The notes beneath the pieces were generated by a model. It was not told the DNA's origin and made no database searches. It saw only the letters and a list, made by a program, of their open reading frames with translations. This document shows positions 6,342 through 11,891 of a stretch of DNA of 11,891 bases, one piece after another; positions within the stretch are counted from its first letter, which is position 1; each line of letters begins with the position of its first letter. Both the position numbers and the translations under genes were made by a program. Source of the stretch: Clostridiales bacterium UBA4706 (GTDB taxonomy: Bacteria; Bacillota; Clostridia; Oscillospirales; Oscillospiraceae); assembly GCA_002404605.1 (NCBI GenBank), contig DHKA01000065.1:1-11891 (forward strand), given 5' to 3'.

Positions 6342-6371
6342 CCATATTGTTATACTGATACGGGTGATTTC

Positions 6372-6710
6372 ATGGCGATTGATTATGCAATGATCGGAAA
6401 GCGGCTGAAAGAGAGCCGCATGGCTGCGAAGCTGACGCAGGAAAAGGTGGCGGAGGCGGCGGATATCACAACGGTGTATCTGTCCAAAATCGAAAACGGA
6501 AAGGTCACGCCGACGCTGGATACCCTCGGCGCCGTCTGCGCGGCTGTGGAGGCCGATCTGGGCTATGTTGTGTCCGGCTGTCAGTACAGCCAGAAGACCT
6601 ATGGCAGCGAAACGGTGCTGCAGCTCTTCCGGTCCTGCACGCCGGAGGTGAAGCCGATCGCCCTGGCGGTGCTGAAGGACCTTGCTGCGCTGAAAAAGGA
6701 TAAGGAATAA
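6372..6710 (+). CDS. XRE family helix-turn-helix transcriptional regulator
   Basis: A 112-residue DNA-binding protein. Residues 8-64 form a Cro/C1-type HTH: RLKESRMAAKLTQEKVAEAA, then the turn and recognition helix TTVYLSKIENGKVTPTLDTL. The remaining 45 residues contain no sensor domain I recognise; they include Q-L-F-R-S-C-T-P-E-V and an amphipathic helix A-L-A-V-L-K-D-L-A-A-L near the end, perhaps for dimerisation. The ribosome site is weak (GGGTGA four bases before the ATG), and a possible -10 (TATACT, 6351-6356) would leave a very short leader, so expression may be low. It is divergent from the two lipoprotein genes, the usual arrangement for a local repressor controlling its neighbours and itself. 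A strong terminator follows. The family is certain; the target is inferred. Confidence 0.93.
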   Translation: MAIDYAMIGKRLKESRMAAKLTQEKVAEAADITTVYLSKIENGKVTPTLDTLGAVCAAVEADLGYVVSGCQYSQKTYGSETVLQLFRSCTPEVKPIALAVLKDLAALKKDKE

Positions 6711-6723
6711 AATAAGGATAAGG

Positions 6724-6755
6724 AAAGCCGGAAGTCCGCGGACTTCCGGCTTTTT
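6724..6755 (+). terminator. Intrinsic terminator of the XRE gene
   Basis: A fully palindromic 30-base sequence (6724-6753) forms a stem of up to about 13 bp with a GC-rich tip and runs into five T residues, 14 bases after the gene's stop. The clear T-run is on the plus strand; the A-rich 5' flank could give weak function in the other direction too. Confidence 0.9.
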
Positions 6756-6777
6756 GCATCGTCTATGGAATTGGGAA

Positions 6778-6902
6778 AACCCCTCAGTCACGGCGCTGCA
6801 CGCCGCGCCAGCACCCCCGTCAGGGGAGCCAAGTGGGGGGAAACTAACTTGCCTCTCCTCGATAGGGGAGGTGGCTAAACCGAAGATTTTGACGGAGGGG
6901 TT
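6778..6902. repeat. MITE-like intergenic repeat with inverted ends
   Basis: A 125-base element bounded by near-perfect inverted repeats, AACCCCTCAGTCA (6778-6790) and TGACGGAGGGGTT (6890-6902), matching at 12 of 13 positions. Inside are small hairpins: CGGCG/CGCCG (about 6791-6805), CCCC-GTCA-GGGG (6815-6826) and a CTCCTC-GATA-GGGGAG stem (about 6855-6870). It codes for nothing. Its right end contains the last codon positions and the TAA stop of the GH3 gene. Similar elements beginning with CCCCTCAGTCACGGCG recur, as I remember, in gut Clostridia genomes. No target-site duplication is obvious. Confidence 0.6.
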
Positions 6903-9288
6903 ATTTCTTCCGCCGGGTCTCTTCGATAAACTTTTTCCAGCCGCCCTTTTCCTTGTTGACGATCTTCAGCAGCGCTTTGATCTGCGCGTCCGAAAAGACG
7001 TTTGCCATGCGCGCGGCGTTGCGCCACGGCATATCGAGCACATACATGAGATTGCCGGCGTTTTCCTTGCTGCCTACGAGATCCATCACGCGCCGTGCGG
7101 CTTCCAGCGCGTTGTACAATCCTTTTCCCAGCCCACCGGGGAGGTATTTTCCGCGGGAGATGGCGTCGTTGAAGTCCACCGCGCCGCGCTCTTCCCAGCG
7201 CGCGGGCGGGATATCGTGCCCAAGGAGGGCGGCGAAGCTATCGTCGGAAACATGCTGCACATCCGCGCGGCGGTAAACGTCAAACTCCGGCGCGGCGTAT
7301 TCATCGAAGGGTGTTTCACCGCTCACATGCACCGTGTGCACGAGCCGGAGATCGCGGCAGGACGCGCCGACGCAGAGCTCATATTCGCCCTCTTCCACGA
7401 CCCAGCGGTTTTTCGCGCAGCTCCAGACGGCGAAGCTCCGCTCGCCGAGCGGGAGAAAGACGGTCTTTTCCTCGCCGGGCAGCAGTTCCACGCGCGCGAA
7501 GCCCGCGAGCGAGAGCGCGGGGCGCAGCATGCCGCCTGTTTTCGCACGAACGTAGAGCTGCGCGACCTCCGCCCCGGCGCGGCTGCCGGTGTTTTTCACC
7601 GTGAAGCTCACGCCGCCGGGCGAAAATCCGCCGGGCGCGTAGGAAAACTCCGTATAGCTCAGGCCGTAGCCGAACGGGTATTTCACGCGCTTGTGCGCGC
7701 TTTCATAATACCGGTAGCCGACGAACAGCCCCTCGCGGTATTCGCTCGTCGCCTCGCGCCCCGGATACCACGGCGCGCAGGGCGTGTCCTCGAGTCGGAC
7801 GGGCATCGTCTCGGCCAGCTTGCCGCAGGGGTTCGCCTCGCCCGTGAGCAGCGCGGCGCACGCCGTGCCGACGGCCTGCCCGCCGAGATAGAGATGCAGC
7901 ACCGCGCGGGCGAACACGTCCCATGTCATTTCCACCGGGCTGCCGCACTGCAAAACGACACCGACATTCGGATTGACCTCCGCGATCTCGCGCAGAAGAT
8001 CGAGCTGGTTTTCGCGCAGGCGCATGTGTTTGCGGTCGTACCCTTCCGTCTCGCTGCCCTCGTCCAGACCGAGGAAGAGCAGTACCTTATCGCTTTGCGC
8101 GGCAAGCTCCCTTGCCCGGCGCAGCAGCCATGGCGCAGCGGCTCCGCTGCGGAGAAATCCTTTCTCATACCCGGTGACGTTCACGCCGGAAGCGCGCAGC
8201 GCATCGAGCGGCGCATCCACCTGCGTGGGGTTGACGCGCGAGCTGCCCGCGCCCTGATAGCGCGGCACGGCGGCAAAATCGCCGATGACGGCGACGCGCT
8301 CGCCTCGCCGCAGCGGGAGAAATTCCTTTTCGTTTTTCAGCAGCACGGCAGATTCCGCCGCGGCTCTCGCGGCGAGCGCGTGGTGCGCCGTGCCGTCGAA
8401 AACGCCGCCGCACGCGAGCGCTTTCTGTGCGGTAAACACGAAGTCCAGCACATGATCCACCTGCTCGTCGAGAAGGGCCTCGTCGAGCGTCCCGTTTCGC
8501 ACGGCCTCGACGATGTGCCGGTCGGTCTCGCCGTTTGAGGCGGGCATTTCGAGCGACGATCCGGCGCGCACGGCGGCGACGCGGTCATTATTGCCGCCCC
8601 AGTCGGAAACGACGAGTCCGTCAAAGCCCCACTCGCCGCGGAGGATATCGCGCAGCAGGTGCTCGTTTTCGTTGCAGTAAGTACCGTTCAGCCGGTTATA
8701 CGCCGTCATAAGAGAGCGCACGCCGCCCTCTTTGATCGCGGTCTCAAACGCGGGGAGATAGATCTCGCGCAGCGTCCGCTCGTCCATGACGGAATCGGTC
8801 GCCATGCGGCGCAGCTCCTGCGAGTTTGCGGCAAAATGCTTCACGCACGCGCTCACGCCGGTGCTCTGTATGCCGCGGATCATTGCTGCGGCGAGCTTGC
8901 CGGAGAGCAACGGGTCCTCAGAGAAATACTCAAAGTTCCGCCCGCAGAGCGGGCTGCGCTTGATGTTCACTCCCGGCCCGAGCACCATGCCGATGCCCTG
9001 CGCCACGGCCTCCTCGCCAAGCGCGCGGCCAACGTCGGAGAGCAGCGTCTCGTCCCAGCTGTTTGCAAGCGCGCTCGCCGTCGGAAAGCACGTCGCCGGG
9101 ACGGAGCGGCCTAGCCCCAGCGCGTCGGAATCGCTCTCCTGCTTGCGCAGGCCGTGCGGCCCGTCCGTCATCATCTCGGACGGAATGCCGAGCCGCTCCA
9201 CGGCCTTCGTGTGCCAGAAATCCAGCCCGGACGTCAGGCCCGCCTTTTCCTCCAACGTCAGCTTTGCAATGAGATCGGCGTATTTCAT
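6901..9288 (-). CDS. Glycoside hydrolase family 3 beta-glycosidase (beta-glucosidase-like)
   Basis: A 795-residue enzyme without signal peptide, so cytoplasmic, likely cleaving imported beta-linked oligosaccharides or glucosides. The GH3 N-terminal barrel carries TDGPHGLRKQ (41-50), NFEYFSEDP (118-126), KHFAANSQE (150-158) and GLVVSDWGG (224-232), where Asp229 is the expected nucleophile. The second domain carries the GLDEGSETEGYDR motif (407-419), with the acid/base glutamate expected in ETEGYDR. A fibronectin-III-like domain (about 545-655, with V-K-N-T-G-x-x-A-G-A-E-V-A-Q-L-Y-V) follows, then an extra 130-140 residue C-terminal helical extension. An upstream in-frame Met at 9351 is rejected because GAGGAGG lies six bases before the ATG at 9288 and the longer N-terminus would cover the promoter. 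It is monocistronic by its promoter and the terminator upstream. Exact sugar specificity cannot be stated. Confidence 0.95.
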   Translation of the reverse strand: MKYADLIAKLTLEEKAGLTSGLDFWHTKAVERLGIPSEMMTDGPHGLRKQESDSDALGLGRSVPATCFPTASALANSWDETLLSDVGRALGEEAVAQGIGMVLGPGVNIKRSPLCGRNFEYFSEDPLLSGKLAAAMIRGIQSTGVSACVKHFAANSQELRRMATDSVMDERTLREIYLPAFETAIKEGGVRSLMTAYNRLNGTYCNENEHLLRDILRGEWGFDGLVVSDWGGNNDRVAAVRAGSSLEMPASNGETDRHIVEAVRNGTLDEALLDEQVDHVLDFVFTAQKALACGGVFDGTAHHALAARAAAESAVLLKNEKEFLPLRRGERVAVIGDFAAVPRYQGAGSSRVNPTQVDAPLDALRASGVNVTGYEKGFLRSGAAAPWLLRRARELAAQSDKVLLFLGLDEGSETEGYDRKHMRLRENQLDLLREIAEVNPNVGVVLQCGSPVEMTWDVFARAVLHLYLGGQAVGTACAALLTGEANPCGKLAETMPVRLEDTPCAPWYPGREATSEYREGLFVGYRYYESAHKRVKYPFGYGLSYTEFSYAPGGFSPGGVSFTVKNTGSRAGAEVAQLYVRAKTGGMLRPALSLAGFARVELLPGEEKTVFLPLGERSFAVWSCAKNRWVVEEGEYELCVGASCRDLRLVHTVHVSGETPFDEYAAPEFDVYRRADVQHVSDDSFAALLGHDIPPARWEERGAVDFNDAISRGKYLPGGLGKGLYNALEAARRVMDLVGSKENAGNLMYVLDMPWRNAARMANVFSDAQIKALLKIVNKEKGGWKKFIEETRRKK

Positions 9289-9322
9289 ATGCGCGCCCTC
9301 CTCATACCTTATAATTAACTGC

Positions 9323-9351
9323 ATCATAGCAAAAAAACCGCCCGGCGGCAA
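9323..9351 (-). promoter_or_regulatory. Probable promoter of the GH3 gene
   Basis: On the minus strand TTGCCG (9346-9351) and TATGAT (9323-9328) are 17 bp apart, and TG one base before TATGAT makes an extended -10. The -35 half lies inside the terminator of the upstream racemase gene. Predicted transcription starts near 9316, about 28 bases before the ATG at 9288. Confidence 0.45.
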
Positions 9352-9367
9352 TATGTACCGACGGGCG
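9331..9367 (-). terminator. Intrinsic terminator of the alanine racemase gene
   Basis: A stem of 10 positions with one T-C mismatch (9358-9367 with 9339-9348), a 9-base loop, and then seven T residues on the minus strand (9331-9337). It begins about 15 bases after the racemase stop and separates it from the GH3 gene. Confidence 0.88.
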
Positions 9368-9381
9368 ATAGAGAATTTGAT

Positions 9382-10512
9382 TCAGTTTTCGATGATGCGC
9401 TCCACGCGCGGCGAGAGGGCGCTCGTGAGCGCGCACCCCTCGTTCGCGCCGCAGAAGTTTGCGACGTCCTGCGAGAGGAGGGCGTTTCCCTCGCGGTCAA
9501 AGCCGAAGAGCGTGACCTCCTCGCCCACCTGCACGTCCATGCCGGTCACATCCACCATGCACTGATCCATGCAGCACGCGAGCAACGACCGCCGCTTTCC
9601 TCGCACGAGGATATCGCCGTGCATCTCCACAAGCGGGAGATAGAGCCCGTCGCCGTAGCCGACGCCGACAATGGCGACATCCGCGTCGTGATCGAGCGTG
9701 TACACCCCGCCGTAGCCGAGCTTTTCCCCGGCGCGGCGGCGGTGGACGGCCATGACGCAGCTGCGCCACGAGGCACACTCGCGCACATTCCCGCGCGGCT
9801 GCGTCGGGTGATCCATGATGAGCCGCCGCCCGAGACGCACGGCGTCAAAGTGGTATTCGGGGTAATACTCGCTCCCGGCGCTGTCGCAGATGTGGCGCAT
9901 CGGCACCGCAAAACCCGCGCGCTCGACCTGCTCGGCGCTGCGCAGCAGCAGCTCCGCCTGCGCGCGGCAGAACTCCGGCTTTGCGGTGTCGGCAAAGTGG
10001 GAATAGACGCCCGCGAGCTTCACACGCTCCCCGGCGGCGGAGAACTCCTTCAAAAGGGCTTCCAGCTCATCCCCCGGCGTCACGCCGACGCGGTGGAGGC
10101 CGGTGTCGATCTTGATCTGCACCTTCACTTCCGTCTGCGCCGTCTCCGCCGCCGCAGCAAGCACAGGCAAAAGTCCAAGCCGCCCGGCGGTGAGCGTGAG
10201 ATGCGCGTTCACGGCGTCCGGGATGGCGCAGGGCAGCGGGTTTCCGAGAATGAGCGCATCCTTTTCGATGCCGAGCGCTCGCAGCGCCAGCCCCTCGGAC
10301 ACGTGCGCGAGCGCGAATATACGGATGTTCGGCAGTGCCGCGAGCGCCGGAGCGGTGAGCGAAAGCCCCAGCCCATAGGCGTCGCACTTGAGCACCGGGA
10401 TGATCTCCGCGCCGGGCGAGAGCGTCTTTTCGATGGCGGCAACGTTGGCGCACAGTGCGTCCGTATGCACCGCCAAACAGGAATTATTCAAACTATTCAT
10501 ATAATAATTCAT
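9382..10512 (-). CDS. alr: Alanine racemase-family PLP enzyme
   Basis: A 376-residue fold-type III PLP enzyme, the usual length of alanine racemase, which makes D-alanine for peptidoglycan from L-alanine. PLP lysine Lys42 lies in PVLKCDAYGLG (39-49). IKIDTGLHRVG (133-143) supplies Lys134 (carbamylated in Bacillus Alr) and Arg141. YSHFADT (170-176) and VRLGRR (225-230) follow. LGYGGVYTL (265-273) gives Tyr267, the second catalytic base, and GYGDGL (285-290) and CCMDQ (313-317) complete the substrate pocket. No signal peptide or membrane domain is seen, unlike VanT. After VRLGRR the stretch LIMDHPTQPRGNV replaces the common LYG segment, so another amino acid substrate is possible. The start is set by GGAGA seven bases before the ATG. 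The gene has its own strong promoter, a leader hairpin and a clear terminator. Confidence 0.92.
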   Translation of the reverse strand: MNYYMNSLNNSCLAVHTDALCANVAAIEKTLSPGAEIIPVLKCDAYGLGLSLTAPALAALPNIRIFALAHVSEGLALRALGIEKDALILGNPLPCAIPDAVNAHLTLTAGRLGLLPVLAAAAETAQTEVKVQIKIDTGLHRVGVTPGDELEALLKEFSAAGERVKLAGVYSHFADTAKPEFCRAQAELLLRSAEQVERAGFAVPMRHICDSAGSEYYPEYHFDAVRLGRRLIMDHPTQPRGNVRECASWRSCVMAVHRRRAGEKLGYGGVYTLDHDADVAIVGVGYGDGLYLPLVEMHGDILVRGKRRSLLACCMDQCMVDVTGMDVQVGEEVTLFGFDREGNALLSQDVANFCGANEGCALTSALSPRVERIIEN

Positions 10513-10558
10513 AAAGCCGTCTCCATATTATTCACATATTCACCGCATCCATGCATAT

Positions 10559-10579
10559 AAAAAACGCCGGGCGCGGCGT
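10559..10579 (-). promoter_or_regulatory. Terminator-like hairpin in the racemase leader (possible attenuator)
   Basis: On the minus strand ACGCCG (10574-10579) pairs with CGGCGT (10564-10569) over a CGCC loop and runs into T residues (10559-10563). It lies between the racemase promoter (10602-10630) and its start codon (10512). No minus-strand gene lies upstream to be terminated, so premature termination of the racemase transcript is the natural reading. ATGCATAT copies at 10551 and 10596 flank it. Confidence 0.6.
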
Positions 10580-10601
10580 GAAAGGCGCGGAAACGATGCA
10601 T

Positions 10602-10630
10602 ATTATATTGTATAAAACCCGTTTATGCAA
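10602..10630 (-). promoter_or_regulatory. Promoter of the alanine racemase gene
   Basis: TTGCAT (10625-10630) and a perfect TATAAT (10602-10607) are 17 bp apart on the minus strand. Predicted transcription starts near 10595, leaving a leader of about 83 bases that contains the terminator-like hairpin. Confidence 0.72.
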
Positions 10631-10703
10631 GAGAAACCTCCGGCTTTTGGCAATATCACTAAAAACTGCGAAAGAAAAACGGAAGAAATCGAATTAAAAA
10701 TCA

Positions 10704-10732
10704 TTGACATTGTATAAATATGCGATTATACT
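10704..10732 (+). promoter_or_regulatory. Promoter of the amino acid ABC transporter operon
   Basis: A perfect TTGACA (10704-10709) and TATACT (10727-10732) are exactly 17 bp apart. This is the strongest sigma-A-type promoter in the window. Transcription would start near 10739, about 47 bases before the ATG at 10786. It rules out the upstream in-frame Met at 10720 as a start. Confidence 0.85.
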
Positions 10733-10785
10733 ATGCCCAACCTGAAACAAATTCATTCCCGCTGAATGGAAAGGAAAGAAAAGAA

Positions 10786-11571
10786 ATGAAAAAGATCACA
10801 GCAATCGTTCTGGCTCTGCTCATGGTACTGAGCCTTGCTGCCTGCGGCAGCGCTTCGTCCGAAAACAAAACGCTCATCATGGCGACCTCCGCCGACTATC
10901 CCCCGTACGAGTTCATCGTTCTGAACGACAAGAACGAGCAGCAGTACGTCGGTATCGATATCTCCGTCTCCGAAGCCATCGCTGCGGACATGGGCAAGGA
11001 GCTGCAGGTCGTGAACATGGACTTTGACAGCCTCATGGCCGGTCTCCAGAAGGGCGACGCCGACATGGTCCTCGCCGCCATCGAGGTCACCGAGGAGCGT
11101 CTCGAAGCCGCCGATTTCTCCGATCCCTACTACACCGACCTGCCTCCGATGATCCTTGTCAAGGCCGACAAAGCCGGCGAGTACACCAGCATTGAATCCT
11201 TCTCCGGTAAGAGCGTCGGCGCGCAGACCGGCACGACCAAGGCTGATCTCGTCACCAGCGACATGCCCGGCGCAAATCTCGTGGGTCTCACGAGCGTGAA
11301 CGATCTTGTCAACCAGCTCGTGTACGGCAAGGTGGACGCCATTGTTGTTGACGGCGCCGTCGCGCAGCAGTACGCCAAGTCCAACAGCGATCTCGTCGTG
11401 GCGGACGTGAGTCTCGGCGAAGCCTACCCCTACTGCGTCGCCGTGCAGAAGGGCGATCCGAAGGGTCTGCTGCCCTCCATCAATGCCACGATCGCCAAGC
11501 TCGTTGCTGACGGCACGATCGAGCAGTACATCGCCGATGCCGAAGCTCTCAGCGACCAGGCGATCGGGTAA
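10786..11571 (+). CDS. Amino acid ABC transporter substrate-binding lipoprotein (SBP family 3)
   Basis: A 261-residue extracellular solute-binding lipoprotein. The signal peptide ends in LSLAAC with lipid-modified Cys20, then a short Ser/Glu linker. The family 3 binding fold shows ATSADYPPYEF (near residues 33-43), VGIDISVSEAIAADMG, LMAGLQKGDADMVLAAIEVTEER and FSDPYY in lobe 1. SVGAQTGTT and VNQLVYGKVDAIVVD follow in lobe 2, before a final I-A-K-L-x-x-D-G-T-I motif. These match binding proteins for polar amino acids, glutamine or cystine; the ligand is not readable by eye. The ATG at 10786 is chosen because it starts the signal peptide, follows an AAGGAAAG element and lies downstream of the TTGACA promoter. 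Codon use and a TAATAA double stop suggest high expression. A HisM-type permease gene follows, giving an importer operon. Confidence 0.95.
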   Translation: MKKITAIVLALLMVLSLAACGSASSENKTLIMATSADYPPYEFIVLNDKNEQQYVGIDISVSEAIAADMGKELQVVNMDFDSLMAGLQKGDADMVLAAIEVTEERLEAADFSDPYYTDLPPMILVKADKAGEYTSIESFSGKSVGAQTGTTKADLVTSDMPGANLVGLTSVNDLVNQLVYGKVDAIVVDGAVAQQYAKSNSDLVVADVSLGEAYPYCVAVQKGDPKGLLPSINATIAKLVADGTIEQYIADAEALSDQAIG

Positions 11572-11610
11572 TAAGATCGGGCAAAAAACCGTACATCCTT
11601 CTCTTTGAAG

Positions 11611-11650
11611 CGTGTGCGCCCTGTCTGTGAAAGCAGGCAGGGCGCATATG
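11611..11650 (+). terminator. Hairpin between binding protein and permease genes (possible partial terminator or RNA stabiliser)
   Basis: A stem of up to 17 bp with several wobble pairs (11611-11627 with 11634-11650), whose core TGCGCCCTG/CAGGGCGCA is perfect, closes on a six-base loop. Only a GTTTTG run follows, some 5 bases later. Such hairpins after binding-protein genes commonly protect or partly terminate the mRNA, so that binding protein exceeds permease. That role is inferred. Confidence 0.55.
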
Positions 11651-11715
11651 TGCCGTTTTGCTCTCCCGCTTCACTCTCCTGCTTCCAAATACAGAAAAGG
11701 TCAAGGAATAGTATT

Positions 11716-11891
11716 ATGTGGTGGTCCAACCTGTTTGCCGGCATGTCCCCGGCGAACTTCTTCAACTTCTCCTTCCTGCCGAAGTATCTTTCCTTCTTCG
11801 TGCAGGGGCTGGAGTATACGCTGCTGCTTTCGATCATATCGGTAGGCCTCGCGGTCATCCCGGCGCTCGCGCTCGCGCTCATGCGTCTGAG
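11716..11891 (+). CDS. Amino acid ABC transporter permease, partial (N-terminus only)
   Basis: The first 58 residues of an integral membrane permease continue past the right edge. The sequence begins MWWSNLFAGMSPANFFNFSFLP, then YLSFFVQGLEYTLLLSIISVGLAVIP, the periplasm-to-first-helix pattern of His/Glu/Gln/opine (HisM-type) permeases, where the F-x-x-G-x-x-x-T-L-x-x-S motif is typical. AAGGAA lies eight bases before the ATG. It is 144 bp downstream of the binding-protein gene in the same direction, and an ATPase gene is expected beyond the window. Confidence 0.88.
   Translation, partial: MWWSNLFAGMSPANFFNFSFLPKYLSFFVQGLEYTLLLSIISVGLAVIPALALALMRL

Noticed and set aside
6754..8538. A 594-codon plus-strand open frame over the GH3 gene
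   Set aside because: It is antisense to well-conserved GH3 domains, has no ribosome site and begins inside the terminator of the XRE gene.
9289..9351. Longer GH3 start at 9351
   Set aside because: The added 21 residues match no GH3 sequence and cover the promoter and terminator; GAGGAGG precedes the ATG at 9288.
10720..10785. Earlier start of the binding protein at 10720
   Set aside because: That Met lies inside the promoter spacer and would spoil the lipoprotein signal peptide.

Overview
The window reads as ordinary chromosome from a moderately GC-rich Firmicute of the class Clostridia, probably an Oscillospiraceae/Ruminococcaceae-type gut bacterium. This is inferred from several things together: AGGAGG-type ribosome sites, sigma-A promoters with extended -10 elements, a DUF1292 (YrzB-type) protein, a BofC-C-terminal-domain protein, a Gram-positive class A penicillin-binding protein with a Pro/Thr/Glu tail, a GH3 glucosidase and AzlCD. 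No phage, plasmid, CRISPR or transposase genes are visible.

Layout. Positions 1-3074 (minus): a class A penicillin-binding protein followed 45 bp downstream by an imidazolonepropionase-like amidohydrolase that runs off the left edge. Positions 3262-3928 (plus): a small BofC-C-domain membrane/secreted protein, then a DUF1292 protein with its own promoter. Positions 3935-4160: a structured RNA of about 190 nt that looks like 6S RNA, ended by a textbook terminator. Positions 4160-4404: a GC-rich, gene-free leader with competing hairpins. Positions 4405-5417 (plus): azlC-azlD, a branched-chain amino acid exporter with an ATGA overlap. Positions 5523-6246 (minus): a two-gene lipoprotein unit made of a 55-residue lipoprotein and a cysteine-rich zinc-ribbon-like lipoprotein. 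It faces away from an XRE-type regulator (6372-6710, plus) across a promoter region with direct repeats. Positions 6778-6902: a MITE-like repeat with inverted ends that reaches the stop codon of the next gene. Positions 6901-9288 (minus): a cytoplasmic GH3 beta-glycosidase. Positions 9382-10512 (minus): an alanine racemase-family enzyme with a strong promoter and a terminator-like hairpin inside its leader. Positions 10786-11891 (plus): the substrate-binding lipoprotein and the start of the permease of a polar amino acid ABC importer.

Functional themes are cell-wall synthesis (penicillin-binding protein, alanine racemase), amino acid traffic (AzlCD export, ABC import), sugar release (GH3) and global transcription control (6S RNA). 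These are separate transcription units; most boundaries carry a recognisable promoter or terminator.

I found no convincing new multi-gene system. The items most worth a second look are the XRE/lipoprotein locus with its missed 55-codon gene, the probable 6S RNA, the attenuator-like hairpins in front of the racemase and azlCD, and the inverted-end repeat abutting the GH3 gene.
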